From CAG-217 sp963605415 (GTDB taxonomy: Bacteria > Bacillota > Clostridia > Oscillospirales > Acutalibacteraceae), in contig CAVCUL010000008.1 of assembly GCA_963605415.1 (NCBI GenBank), positions 19,413-83,412 of the forward strand: a DNA stretch of 64,000 nucleotides. The letters run 5' to 3'. Below the pieces are notes generated by a model. That model was not told the origin of the DNA. It did not search any database and was given only the letters and a program-made list of their open reading frames with translations. Position 1 is the first letter of the stretch; each line of letters starts with the position of its first letter. The position numbers and the translations under genes are program-made. Below, piece by piece: positions 25,048 through 33,040 of the stretch.

Positions 25048-25926
25048 ATGAAAACTTGTGCAAAAACACGAAAAATTGCTGTCTTATGGCTGCTCCTTCT
25101 GCTGGTTCTTGGTGGATGCAGCGGTGTCAACCGGGCGGCCATCTTCGGTGCGGACAGCGGCGAGACCGCTCGACAGCAGGATGTTTTGACTGTAGAATTT
25201 CTGGATGTGGGTCAGGCCAATGCGGCGCTGCTTACCTGCGGCGGCAAAAGCATGCTGATTGATGGCGGCAATGTGGCAGACGGCGCCAAGGTCACCCGAG
25301 CGGTGCAGGCAGTGACGCAGCGGCTGGATTATGTGGTGAACACCCACGGCCATGAGGACCATGTGGGCGGTTTGGCTGCCGTGGTAGATACGGTGCCGGT
25401 GGGGCAGGCCATTGTCAGCCCGGTAACGGTGGATAATGAATACTATAACGATTTTGTGGACGCTTTGGCAGATCGGGGCGTTGCCCCGGTGGCCGGTCAG
25501 GTGGGTATGCAGTTCTCTGTAGGCGATGCCGAGTGCACGGTGCTGGGACCGACCACAGCCGGCAGCGATCTGAACAACAGCAGCTTGGTGCTGCAGGTGT
25601 GCTTCGGCGGCGTAACCTTTCTGTTTATGGGCGACGCCGGGGTTGAGGAGGAGCGCAGCTTGATTCAAAGCGGTGCAGATGTAAGTTGCGATGTACTGGC
25701 AGTGGGGCACCACGGCAGCGGTTCCGCCACCGGCTATGTGTTTTTGCGCCAGGCATTGCCTCAGTATGCAGTTATCTCTGTTGGGGCAGGCAACAGCTAC
25801 GGTCATCCGGCAGAGAGTACCCTTTCCCGTTTGCGGGACGCCGGGTGCACCGTTTATCGCACGGATCAAAGCGGCACAATTACTGTGGTGACGGATAAAA
25901 ACGGAAAAATCCGCTTTTCTGCATAA
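25048..25926 (+). CDS. Metallo-beta-lactamase-fold lipoprotein (ComEC C-terminal-like)
   Basis: About 292 residues. The N-terminus is a lipoprotein signal with LVLGGC lipobox, so the mature protein is anchored outside the cell. The hydrolase domain shows FLDVGQANAALL, THGHEDHVGG (metal site), FMGDAG and VGHHGSGSAT, the pattern of ComEC/Rec2 C-terminal domains and stand-alone relatives that act on DNA or phosphodiesters. ATG at 25048 is preferred over a GTG at 25033. Divergent from TetR and just upstream of the SDR gene. Confidence 0.85.
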   Translation: MKTCAKTRKIAVLWLLLLLVLGGCSGVNRAAIFGADSGETARQQDVLTVEFLDVGQANAALLTCGGKSMLIDGGNVADGAKVTRAVQAVTQRLDYVVNTHGHEDHVGGLAAVVDTVPVGQAIVSPVTVDNEYYNDFVDALADRGVAPVAGQVGMQFSVGDAECTVLGPTTAGSDLNNSSLVLQVCFGGVTFLFMGDAGVEEERSLIQSGADVSCDVLAVGHHGSGSATGYVFLRQALPQYAVISVGAGNSYGHPAESTLSRLRDAGCTVYRTDQSGTITVVTDKNGKIRFSA

Positions 25927-25933
25927 AAAAATG

Positions 25934-25962
25934 TTGTGTTCTGCTTCTTTTTCAGTTATAAT
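25934..25962 (+). promoter_or_regulatory. Promoter of the SDR-transporter operon
   Basis: TTGTGT, 17-bp spacer, TATAAT, 37 bp before the SDR start. Confidence 0.65.
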
Positions 25963-25998
25963 GGATACAGAATTTTGCATATTGGAGGAATTTTACCT

Positions 25999-26850
25999 AT
26001 GTATTGTTGGTTAGACGGTAAGACCGTTGTGGTAACCGGCGCTTCCGGCGGTATGGGTGCCGGCATTGCGGCTACCCTGATTAAGAAGCACGGCTGCACC
26101 GTGATCGGCGTGGCTCGGTCAGAACCGAAGATGCTCAAGTTTATTGAGGAATTGGGGCCCACTTATGCCCAGCAGTTCTCTTACAAGCTGTTTGATGTGT
26201 CTGTTAAGGAGAATTGGGAGAACTTCTACAACGAGCTGGTAGAGGCCGGCACCCAGGTAGATGTGCTGGTGAACAACGCCGGTATTCTGCCTAAGTTTAA
26301 GCGCTTTGACCGCTACAGTGATGAAGAGATCGAGCGTGCCATCAACATCAATTTCTACAGCTGTGTTTATTCTGTAAAGACCTTTTTGCCTATGCTGCTT
26401 CAGAGCACGGACCCGGGCATTATCAACATCGACTCCTCCGCTGCGCTGATGAGCCTGGCGGGCACCTCCATGTACAGCGCCTCCAAGGCCGCACTGAAGG
26501 GCTTTACCGAGGCTTTGCGCGAGGAGTTTCGCGGCAAGTGCTTTGTAGGGCTGGTTTGCCCCGGCTTTACCAAAACGGATATTTTCCGCGGCCAGTCCAA
26601 TGCAGGCGGCAAGGGTCAAAAGGTGATGGACATGATTTCCACCGATTGTGACCTGATGGTGAAGATGATTATGTTTGGTATAGAGCACAAGCAGGCCATG
26701 CAGATTCATGGTATGGACGCCCATGCCATGAGCGTGTTTGGCAAGTTGCTGCCGGTGAACGGCTCTCGCCTGTTCAGCGCAGTAATGAAAGCAGCGGATA
26801 TTGATCTGTTTAAGGAAGTTTTTAAGAGCGACGCCGAATTGGCGGAGTAA
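25999..26850 (+). CDS. Short-chain dehydrogenase/reductase
   Basis: 283 residues from the ATG after GGAGGAATTTT. Classical SDR: cofactor motif TGASGGMGAG near the N-terminus, NNAG (VLVNNAG), catalytic Ser in INIDSSAAL and YSASK (Tyr-x-x-x-Lys). Arg in GVARSEPK after the second strand favours NADP(H). It oxidises or reduces a hydroxyl/keto group; the longer C-terminus (~70 residues beyond the core) is typical of SDRs acting on hydrophobic substrates. Followed after 90 bp by the second GPH transporter, probably in one operon. Confidence 0.9.
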   Translation: MYCWLDGKTVVVTGASGGMGAGIAATLIKKHGCTVIGVARSEPKMLKFIEELGPTYAQQFSYKLFDVSVKENWENFYNELVEAGTQVDVLVNNAGILPKFKRFDRYSDEEIERAININFYSCVYSVKTFLPMLLQSTDPGIINIDSSAALMSLAGTSMYSASKAALKGFTEALREEFRGKCFVGLVCPGFTKTDIFRGQSNAGGKGQKVMDMISTDCDLMVKMIMFGIEHKQAMQIHGMDAHAMSVFGKLLPVNGSRLFSAVMKAADIDLFKEVFKSDAELAE

Positions 26851-26940
26851 ATCTTGGTAATCAAGGGACGCAGCCGTTTCAATGGGGGGACGGCTTGGCG
26901 CCCCTTTATGCTTTTTTGTAACGAAAAGGAGGGGCTTTTT

Positions 26941-28383
26941 ATGGCTGAGGCTGTAACGCCAACAAAGAAAAAGTATATGAATTTTAAGGAAATCGCAGCA
27001 TATTCCCTGGGACTGTTCGGGTTCCAGGCCATTGTAGGTCTGTTGAACTCCTACCAGGCAGAGTTTGACGGCTCTATTTTGGGCGCCAATGTGTCTGTGG
27101 TGGCCATTTTGATCTTGGTGGCCAAGATCGTGTCCGCCGTGGCGGACCCGGTGGTGGGCAACCTGATCGACCGGTCCAAGAGCAAGCGGGGCAAGTTCAA
27201 GTCCATGATCCTGTACTCTCTGGTGCCGCTGCTGGTGATGACCGCCGTGGTGTTCGTAAAGGTACCGTTTTCCGGCACCGGGCTGTATGTGTGGATCTTC
27301 CTCACCTACCTGGTATGGTCCATTGCCATGACCATGGGCGATGTGCCCTCCCAGGGTATTGCCTCCGTGCTGACCCCGGATCCTACGGAGCGCACCAATG
27401 TGGTGTCTATTTCCAACACCTTTAAGCAGATCGGTTTTTCCGCCTGCGTGGTGATCGTGCCCATCGTCTGCCTGATCATTCCCGAGGGGTCTAAGGTGTT
27501 CGTCAAGGCCGGCGAGACAGATACGCCCATGAACTCTCTCGAATTCTTCTGGACCTCGGTGCTCACCGCCATCTTCGGTTGCGTGCTCTTTGCCCTGATC
27601 CCGCTGCTGAATAAGGAGCGGGTGCCCTACCAGGCCGGCGAAAAGACCAGCTTTAAGGATATGATGGGCGCGCTGAAGAACAACAAGCCCTTAATGCTGG
27701 TGATTATTTCCTACTTCCTGGGCTTTGGCCGTCAAATGGCGATGGGTATCCAGGTGCAGGCCGCAACGGTGATTTTGGGCAGCCAGAACTTGGTGGCTGT
27801 TTTGGGTATTGTTACCGCCATCGGTTCCATGATCAGTATGGCTCTGTGCCCCCTGCTGATCAAAAAGCTGGATGAGCGCAAGGCGTACATTCTTCTGTCT
27901 GTTTACGGCTTTGCCGCTTCCATTTTCTCCTTTGTGATCGGCCATTTTTGGTTCCAGTCTCCGGACAATATGGTGCTCACCGTGCTGTTTTATGCCTCTC
28001 TGTTCCTGATCGGCTTGCAGTTCGGTGCCGTTACCTTAATGCCCATGATCATGACCGCCGATTGCGTGGATTATTACGAGTATGAGACCGGTAAGCGGAT
28101 GGAGGGCGCCGCCTATTCCATCCTGACCCTGACCATTAAGGTGTGCCTGGCACTGGGTACTGCCGTTGGCCTGATCTTTGTGCAGGTGTCCGGGTACTAT
28201 GACGCCCTGGGCGCCGGTAGCTTTACCACCAAGACCAAGGACATTATCTTCTTTGCTTATACCGCCCTGCCGGGCGTGCTGGCGCTGCTGTCCATCTTCC
28301 CCATGTTTAAGTACGACATTGTGGGTGAGAAAAAGGCCCAGATTTCTGCCGCCCTGTCCCAGCGCCGCGCCGGTAAAGAATAA
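26941..28383 (+). CDS. MFS transporter, GPH type (second paralogue)
   Basis: 480 residues, AAAAGGAGGGG upstream. About 12 helices, with NLIDRSKSKRGKFKSMILYS and DCVDYYEYETGKRMEGAAYS as GPH signatures and the tail FKYDIVGEKKAQISAALSQRR. Linked to the SDR gene, suggesting uptake or export of the SDR's substrate or product. Confidence 0.88.
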   Translation: MAEAVTPTKKKYMNFKEIAAYSLGLFGFQAIVGLLNSYQAEFDGSILGANVSVVAILILVAKIVSAVADPVVGNLIDRSKSKRGKFKSMILYSLVPLLVMTAVVFVKVPFSGTGLYVWIFLTYLVWSIAMTMGDVPSQGIASVLTPDPTERTNVVSISNTFKQIGFSACVVIVPIVCLIIPEGSKVFVKAGETDTPMNSLEFFWTSVLTAIFGCVLFALIPLLNKERVPYQAGEKTSFKDMMGALKNNKPLMLVIISYFLGFGRQMAMGIQVQAATVILGSQNLVAVLGIVTAIGSMISMALCPLLIKKLDERKAYILLSVYGFAASIFSFVIGHFWFQSPDNMVLTVLFYASLFLIGLQFGAVTLMPMIMTADCVDYYEYETGKRMEGAAYSILTLTIKVCLALGTAVGLIFVQVSGYYDALGAGSFTTKTKDIIFFAYTALPGVLALLSIFPMFKYDIVGEKKAQISAALSQRRAGKE

Positions 28384-28419
28384 ACGCCTAACAATAGATA
28401 CACTATGTATATATAAAGA

Positions 28420-28450
28420 AAAGCGACTTCCCGCGGGAGGTCGCTTTTTT
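28420..28450 (+). terminator. Terminator of the SDR-transporter operon
   Basis: AAGCGACTTCC-CGCG-GGAGGTCGCTT followed by TTTT. An almost identical hairpin sits at 29687-29718. Confidence 0.9.
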
Positions 28451-28504
28451 GCGTGGCGTATGGACGATCGTATTTGTGTGAGCAGTAGGCAAATGATGTT
28501 TCCC

Positions 28505-28533
28505 TTGAAAAATGATTGAGATAGTGCTACAAT
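28505..28533 (+). promoter_or_regulatory. Promoter of the surface protein gene
   Basis: TTGAAA, 17-bp spacer, TACAAT, 75 bp before the start. Confidence 0.6.
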
Positions 28534-28607
28534 ATAGTTTGAGATAGGTGTAATACCATCGTATCTCTTTGTCAGACGAAATTAAAAAGCAAAAAGGAGA
28601 AAGAAGA

Positions 28608-29666
28608 ATGAAAAAAACACTATCTGTTATTTTGTCTGTTATACTGGCCTTAACCATGTTGTCAACGGGAATTACGGCGTTTGCTGATGATAATACAGTC
28701 AGTACCGCATACGCTTATACCGTTGGTAGTCGTATTCAAATGCAATTTAATGCTTCAACTTATGACTTTGAAAGATATTATAAGTTTACTGCACCGGCAT
28801 CCAATTTTTACACATTTGAAATTGAAAACCCGTATTATGATTCCAATGATGGCGACTATCAATCCAGTTTCACCATTTATGATGTTAAGGGGGAATGTAT
28901 TGATTCCGGTGACACCAATGAGTTTACAGGGACTTGTACAAGGACTGTAAAACTGAATAAGGGCGCTGTTTATTATATCGAGATTGATAATTTTGCAGAT
29001 GAAAATTATACTCTGTTTTTTAAATCTTACAAGCACACGCATAATTTGGATGTTGATAGCTATCCTGCGGAAGTGGATGGAAAATATTACTATTCAGGGT
29101 ATTATAGCGAGGAGTGCGATGACTGTGATTATTACTCCTATCGCAATATCGCAGCTGTCAAGTCCATTAAGCTTTCTGCTACAGCCTATGTGTATGATGG
29201 AAAAACGCATAAGCCCTCTGTAACTGTGAAAGATACAAATAACAAAACAGTTTCAGCAGCCAACTATACGGTGACTTATGCAAAAGGTCAGAAAAATGTA
29301 GGTAAGTATTCTGTAAAGGTTACATTTAAGGGAAAATATTACGAGGGCTCGCAGACACTGACCTATCGTATAAATCCTAAAGGTACAAGCATCTCTTCTG
29401 TTAGTGCAAAGTCTAAGGGATTTAAAGTTAATTGGAAAAAACAAGCGACGCAGACCAGTGGCTATGAAGTGCGCTATGCGACTTCTTCCAATATGAAAGG
29501 TGCCAAAACCGTTGCCATTTCCAAAAATTCCACGACCTCTAAGACAGTAAGCAAGTTGAAGGGCAAAAAGAAGTACTATGTACAGGTACGCACATACAAA
29601 AAAGTAGGCAACACCAAGTACTATTCAGGTTGGACAAAGGCAAAGTCCGTAACAACTAAGAAGTAA
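28608..29666 (+). CDS. Secreted protein with pre-peptidase-like N-domain, Ig-like and Fn3-like repeats
   Basis: 352 residues from the ATG after AAAAAGGAG. A signal peptide ends near AFA-DD (residue ~27). The N-terminal domain (~30-150: RYYKFTAPASNFYTFEIEN...FTIYDVKGE) resembles the bacterial pre-peptidase C-terminal type of beta-sandwich. It is followed by an Ig-like segment (YVYDGKTHKPSVTVKD...YTVTYAKGQKNVGKYSV) and a C-terminal Fn3-type repeat (GFKVNWKKQATQTSGYEVRYA...). No catalytic domain is seen; probably wall-associated binding. More AT-rich than neighbours. Confidence 0.75.
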   Translation: MKKTLSVILSVILALTMLSTGITAFADDNTVSTAYAYTVGSRIQMQFNASTYDFERYYKFTAPASNFYTFEIENPYYDSNDGDYQSSFTIYDVKGECIDSGDTNEFTGTCTRTVKLNKGAVYYIEIDNFADENYTLFFKSYKHTHNLDVDSYPAEVDGKYYYSGYYSEECDDCDYYSYRNIAAVKSIKLSATAYVYDGKTHKPSVTVKDTNNKTVSAANYTVTYAKGQKNVGKYSVKVTFKGKYYEGSQTLTYRINPKGTSISSVSAKSKGFKVNWKKQATQTSGYEVRYATSSNMKGAKTVAISKNSTTSKTVSKLKGKKKYYVQVRTYKKVGNTKYYSGWTKAKSVTTKK

Positions 29667-29686
29667 CACGCCAAGAGGATATACAA

Positions 29687-29718
29687 AAAGCGACTTCCCC
29701 CGGGAGGTCGCTTTTTTG
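29687..29718 (+). terminator. Terminator of the surface protein gene
   Basis: AAGCGACTTCCCCCGGGAGG-type stem with TTTTTT, a near copy of the one at 28420-28450. Confidence 0.9.
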
Positions 29719-29817
29719 TGTGGTGGCTCAGCAGGCTCAAATATGTGTGCATATAGGTATGTAAGATGATGGCATACACATTTCCCGGTGGCCGGAGTGC
29801 GGCAAATGCACTGCGGG

Positions 29818-30120
29818 CGGCAGATTGCCGCCCCTACCGATTTATATTTTGGAGGTGGAATACATTACGGAATGGATAAAGTAATATGTCGTAGGACGGG
29901 GGCTTGCTCCCGCCGCATAATCCCTTCGAGTTTGCCTACGGCAAACCCACCACCGAACCGGTGCCCGTCCCCTCTGTCGCTGCGTGACATCTCCCCGCAC
30001 CGCGGGGAGTCACCCTTTATAAGGGAGGCAGAGAAGTTAGAATTTGTAGGGAGCGATGCCCACATCGCACCGTTATTGCGGTTTTATATCCCCGTAGGGG
30101 CGGATAGCATCCGCCCGCTT
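29818..30120. repeat. Cluster of intergenic hairpin repeats before the sulfur operon
   Basis: No gene between 29720 and 30227. Contents: GGGCGGCAGATTGCCGCCCCTAC (29818-29840); GTAGGACGGGGGCTTGCTCC (29889-29917); TTTGCCTACGGCAAA hairpin with CCACC (29930-29952); CCCCTCTGTCGCTGCGTGAC plus GGGGAG block and ACCCTTTATAAGGGAGG (29966-30028); GTAGGGAGCGATGCCCACATCGC (30046-30070); GTAGGGGCGGATAGCATCCG (30093-30118). Confidence 0.75.
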
Positions 30121-30227
30121 TGAATTACAACGACATTCACCGCATTTTTTATTCTCTTATTTTTGGCTTGGTTACGCGGAATTTTGGCGGTGCGAAAAAT
30201 TTTTTTCAAATTTTCCCACATTACCTA

Positions 30228-30256
30228 TTGACATAGTAGGCATTATGGTGTATAGT
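30228..30256 (+). promoter_or_regulatory. Promoter of the metY-cysK operon
   Basis: TTGACA, 17-bp spacer, TATAGT. Gives a long leader of about 155 nt before metY. Confidence 0.85.
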
Positions 30257-30300
30257 TAAGTCAATCCAACGGGGAGACCCGAAGAAATCAGGAGACCGCT

Positions 30301-30369
30301 ATGAACCGGTTATTTCCCACACTGTTAAGACAAAACTTCCGATTTGGACGAATGAGCCGATGTATGTGA
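30301..30369 (+). CDS. Leader peptide of the sulfur operon, ends Arg-Cys-Met
   Basis: A 22-codon ORF (ATG 30301, TGA 30367-30369) preceded by AGGAG at 6-nt spacing, a better ribosome site than that of metY. The peptide starts MNRLFPTLLRQ, contains five Arg and ends SRCM. Its stop lies 50 nt before metY. Cys and Met, the products of the downstream enzymes, are the last two codons, so ribosome stalling when charged tRNA is short could control the operon; no clear terminator hairpin follows, so translation coupling or Rho action would be needed. Regulatory role is inference. Confidence 0.6.
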   Translation: MNRLFPTLLRQNFRFGRMSRCM

Positions 30370-30419
30370 CCCGATCGTAACCTACACTTTATCATTTGAA
30401 CTTGAAAGGAATTTGAATT

Positions 30420-31715
30420 ATGAGCAAGAAATACGCATTTGAGACTTTGCAGCTGCATGTTGGCCAGGAGCAGGCGGACCCTGCTACCGACTCCAGAGCC
30501 GTGCCGATCTACCAGACAACTTCTTATGTATTCCATAACAGCGACCACGCCCAGGCCCGTTTTGGCCTGGCAGACGCCGGTAACATTTACGGCCGTCTGA
30601 CCAATTCCACCCAGGATGTGTTTGAAAAGCGCATTGCCGCTTTGGAGGGCGGCGTAGCCGGTTTGGCAACCGCCAGCGGCGCGGCTGCTTTGGCTTACAC
30701 CTTCCAGGCGCTGGCCAAGGCCGGTGACCACATTGTCAGCGCCAAGACCATTTACGGCGGCACTTACAACTACCTGGAGCACACCTTCCCGGAGCACGGT
30801 GTTAAGACCACCTTTGTTGATCCGGACGATCTGCAAAACTTTGAGGACGCTATTCAGGACAACACCAAGCTGATCTTCTTTGAGACCCTGGGCAACCCCA
30901 ACTCCAACCTGGTGGACATTGAGGCCCTGGCCGAGATCGCCCACAAGCACGGCATTCCGCTGGTGGCGGACAGCACCTTTGCCACGCCTTACCTGCTGCG
31001 CCCCATTGAGTACGGCGTAGACATTGTGGTCCACAGCGCCACCAAGTTCATCGGCGGCCACGGCACCACCCTGGGCGGCGTGATCGTAGACAGCGGCAAG
31101 TTCGATTGGGAAAAGAGCGGCAAGTTCCCGCAGCTCACCGAGCCCAACGCCAGCTACCACGGCATCAGCTTTGTGCAGGCTGCCGGTCCGGCTGCGTTTG
31201 CCACCTATATCCGCGCCATTCTGCTGCGCGATACCGGCGCTGCCATCTCTCCCTTTAACGCATTCCTGCTGCTGCAGGGCGTAGAGACCCTGTCCCTGCG
31301 TGTGGAGCGCCATGTGGAGAACACCAAGAAGGTGCTGGAGTACCTGCAAAATCACCCGCTGGTAGAGCATGTGAACCACCCGTCCCTGGATCCCAAGTAT
31401 CAGGATCTGTATAACAAGTATTTCCCGAATGGCGCCGGTTCCATCTTCACCTTTGACATTAAGGGCGGCGAAAAAGAGGCCAAGGCCTTTATCGACGCGC
31501 TGGAGATCTTCTCTCTGCTGGCCAATGTGGCAGATGTAAAGTCTCTGGTGATCCACCCCAAGACCACCACCCACTCCCAGCTGTCTGAGCAGGAGTTCAA
31601 CGAGCAGAAGATTTTTGACAACACCATCCGTCTTTCTATCGGCACCGAGAACATCAACGACATTATCGCCGATCTGGAGCAGGGATTTGACGCTGTAAAA
31701 GCGCTGAACGCCTGA
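30420..31715 (+). CDS. metY: O-acetylhomoserine aminocarboxypropyltransferase (sulfhydrylase)
   Basis: 431 residues, the size of MetY; PLP enzyme of the Cys/Met metabolism family. Converts O-acetyl-L-homoserine and sulfide to homocysteine. Motifs: YQTTSYVF at the N-terminus, the PLP lysine in VHSATKFIGGHGTT, and DSTFATPYLLRP. AAAGGAATTT precedes the ATG. Some members are annotated O-acetylserine/O-acetylhomoserine sulfhydrylase. Followed after 43 nt by cysK in one operon, covering sulfide assimilation into both homocysteine and cysteine. Confidence 0.93.
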   Translation: MSKKYAFETLQLHVGQEQADPATDSRAVPIYQTTSYVFHNSDHAQARFGLADAGNIYGRLTNSTQDVFEKRIAALEGGVAGLATASGAAALAYTFQALAKAGDHIVSAKTIYGGTYNYLEHTFPEHGVKTTFVDPDDLQNFEDAIQDNTKLIFFETLGNPNSNLVDIEALAEIAHKHGIPLVADSTFATPYLLRPIEYGVDIVVHSATKFIGGHGTTLGGVIVDSGKFDWEKSGKFPQLTEPNASYHGISFVQAAGPAAFATYIRAILLRDTGAAISPFNAFLLLQGVETLSLRVERHVENTKKVLEYLQNHPLVEHVNHPSLDPKYQDLYNKYFPNGAGSIFTFDIKGGEKEAKAFIDALEIFSLLANVADVKSLVIHPKTTTHSQLSEQEFNEQKIFDNTIRLSIGTENINDIIADLEQGFDAVKALNA

Positions 31716-31758
31716 TTTGACCGACAATTTCATTTGAATTTGAAAAGGAGTTAGTATC

Positions 31759-32688
31759 ATGGCAATTTATAAATCTATCCTGGACCTGGTTGGCGGCACC
31801 CCGCTGGTGGAGCTGACCCAGTTTGAAAAAGAGAACGACCTGAAAGCAACCGTTTTGGCCAAGCTGGAGTATTTTAACCCGGCCGGTTCCGTAAAGGACC
31901 GGATCGCCAAGGCCATTGTGGAGGACGCAGAAAAGTCCGGCAAGTTGCAGCCCGGCGGCACCATTATTGAGCCTACCTCCGGCAACACCGGTATCGGTCT
32001 GGCAGCTGTTGCTGCGGCCAAGAAATATCGCCTGATCATCACCATGCCGGAGACCATGAGCGTGGAGCGCCGCAACCTGATGAAAGCCTATGGCGCAGAG
32101 TTGGTACTCACTGAGGGGGCCAAGGGCATGAAAGGCGCCATCGCCAAGGCAGAGGAACTGCATGAGCAGATCCCCGGCTCTATCATTGCCGGTCAGTTTG
32201 TAAACCCGGTGAACCCGGCCACCCATAAGGCCACTACCGGCCCGGAGATCTGGAAAGACACCGAGGGTAAGGTAGACATTTTTGTGGCAGGCGTAGGCAC
32301 CGGCGGTACGGTGTCCGGCGTGGGCGCATACCTGAAGAGTCAAAATCCTGATGTAAAAGTGGTTGCCGTAGAGCCCGCTTCCTCCCCGGTGCTGTCCACC
32401 GGCCAGGGCGGTGCCCATAAGATCCAGGGTATCGGCGCCGGCTTTGTTCCGGACACGCTGGATACCAAGATCTATGATGAGATCATTACCGTTACCAATG
32501 AGGACGCTTTTGCTACCGGCAAGCGCCTGGCTAAGTCCGACGCTGTGCTCACCGGTATCAGCTCCGGCGCAGCCGTTTGGGCCGCCGAGCAGCTGGCCAA
32601 GCGCCCGGAGAACGCAGGCAAGACCATCGTAGCTCTGCTGCCGGATACCGGCGACCGCTACCTGTCCACCCCGCTGTTCCAGGACTGA
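31759..32688 (+). CDS. cysK: Cysteine synthase A (O-acetylserine sulfhydrylase)
   Basis: 309 residues. Makes cysteine from O-acetylserine and sulfide. PLP lysine in NPAGSVKDRIA, phosphate/substrate loop PTSGNTGIGLA, GTGGTVSGVG cofactor loop and GISSGAAVWAA near the C-terminus. AAAAGGAG before the start. Last gene of the operon. Confidence 0.96.
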   Translation: MAIYKSILDLVGGTPLVELTQFEKENDLKATVLAKLEYFNPAGSVKDRIAKAIVEDAEKSGKLQPGGTIIEPTSGNTGIGLAAVAAAKKYRLIITMPETMSVERRNLMKAYGAELVLTEGAKGMKGAIAKAEELHEQIPGSIIAGQFVNPVNPATHKATTGPEIWKDTEGKVDIFVAGVGTGGTVSGVGAYLKSQNPDVKVVAVEPASSPVLSTGQGGAHKIQGIGAGFVPDTLDTKIYDEIITVTNEDAFATGKRLAKSDAVLTGISSGAAVWAAEQLAKRPENAGKTIVALLPDTGDRYLSTPLFQD

Positions 32689-32704
32689 TTTTACCCCTAA
32701 AGAA

Positions 32705-32745
32705 TACCACCGCCCCGGCGCAAGCCAAAGCGGTGGTGTTTTTCT
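32705..32745 (+). terminator. Terminator of metY-cysK
   Basis: ACCACCGC/GCGGTGGT stem with GTTTTT. Confidence 0.85.
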
Positions 32746-32754
32746 CATGGGGTG

Positions 32755-32783
32755 TTGACAAAATCCACACCCCGTGCTACTAT
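32755..32783 (+). promoter_or_regulatory. Promoter of the putative antitoxin RNA
   Basis: TTGACA (32755-32760), 17-bp spacer, TACTAT (32778-32783), about 85 bp upstream of a shared bidirectional terminator. Confidence 0.75.
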
Positions 32784-32789
32784 AAAGAC

Positions 32790-32880
32790 AGATAAGGAGC
32801 GTGCCGGATAGACGGTGTGCCCTTGGCTGGTTAAAGATTAACCGCGCGTTTTCTCAGGACGGGGCGGTTAATCTTTTTTG
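32790..32880 (+). ncRNA. Putative antisense antitoxin RNA (type I TA)
   Basis: About 90 nt from a strong promoter to the stem AGATTAACCGC/GCGGTTAATCT plus TTTTTT (32834-32879). It converges on the toxin mRNA and shares its terminator, so both RNAs are complementary over the toxin 3' end, as in the par (RNAI/RNAII) locus of Enterococcus plasmid pAD1. No convincing ORF: a GTG-led 26-codon frame has its ribosome site too close. Confidence 0.6.
32834..32879. terminator. Bidirectional terminator shared by toxin mRNA and antitoxin RNA
   Basis: Perfect 11-bp stem AGATTAACCGC/GCGGTTAATCT, T6 on the plus side. The toxin stop codon lies inside the stem. Confidence 0.8.
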
Positions 32881-32936
32881 ATTATATACAGAATGACAGC
32901 AATAAGTACCAGGGTGATAATCGTTGCGTACTCCAT
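32868..32936 (-). CDS. Small hydrophobic peptide, putative type I toxin
   Basis: 22-codon ORF. Starts MEYATIITLVLIAVILY and ends with Lys-Lys-Asp: one membrane-spanning helix with a charged C-terminal tail, the form of Fst/TxpA/BsrG-like type I toxins that disturb the membrane. The ribosome site GGGGGTGA is strong but pairs with an upstream CCCCCTC, so the 5' leader can hide it, another par/Fst feature. Expression is driven by a perfect consensus promoter about 100 nt upstream. Toxicity is inference. Confidence 0.65.
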   Translation of the reverse strand: MEYATIITLVLIAVILYIIKKD

Positions 32937-33040
32937 ATAGTTCACCCCCTCTCTGTTGATCTTGAGGGGGAAAGATACACCCTCTCAGAAAGAGGGCAAA
33001 CCGCCTACCGCTATTTGGTCGTTTTCCTTATCCACTGTTT

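Noticed and set aside
682..30120. CRISPR array
   Set aside because: Repeats are scattered singly or in pairs with unequal spacing and are hairpin modules; no regular repeat-spacer pattern or cas gene is present.
30257..30420. SAM or T-box riboswitch in the metY leader
   Set aside because: No SAM-I core, T-box sequence or terminator hairpin is visible; a translated leader ORF explains the length better.
30288..31760. 490-codon minus-strand frame over metY
   Set aside because: Mirror of the highly biased metY codons; no family features and no start signal.
32801..32881. 26-codon GTG ORF within the antitoxin RNA
   Set aside because: The AAGGAG site is only one base from GTG, and the frame runs through the terminator stem.
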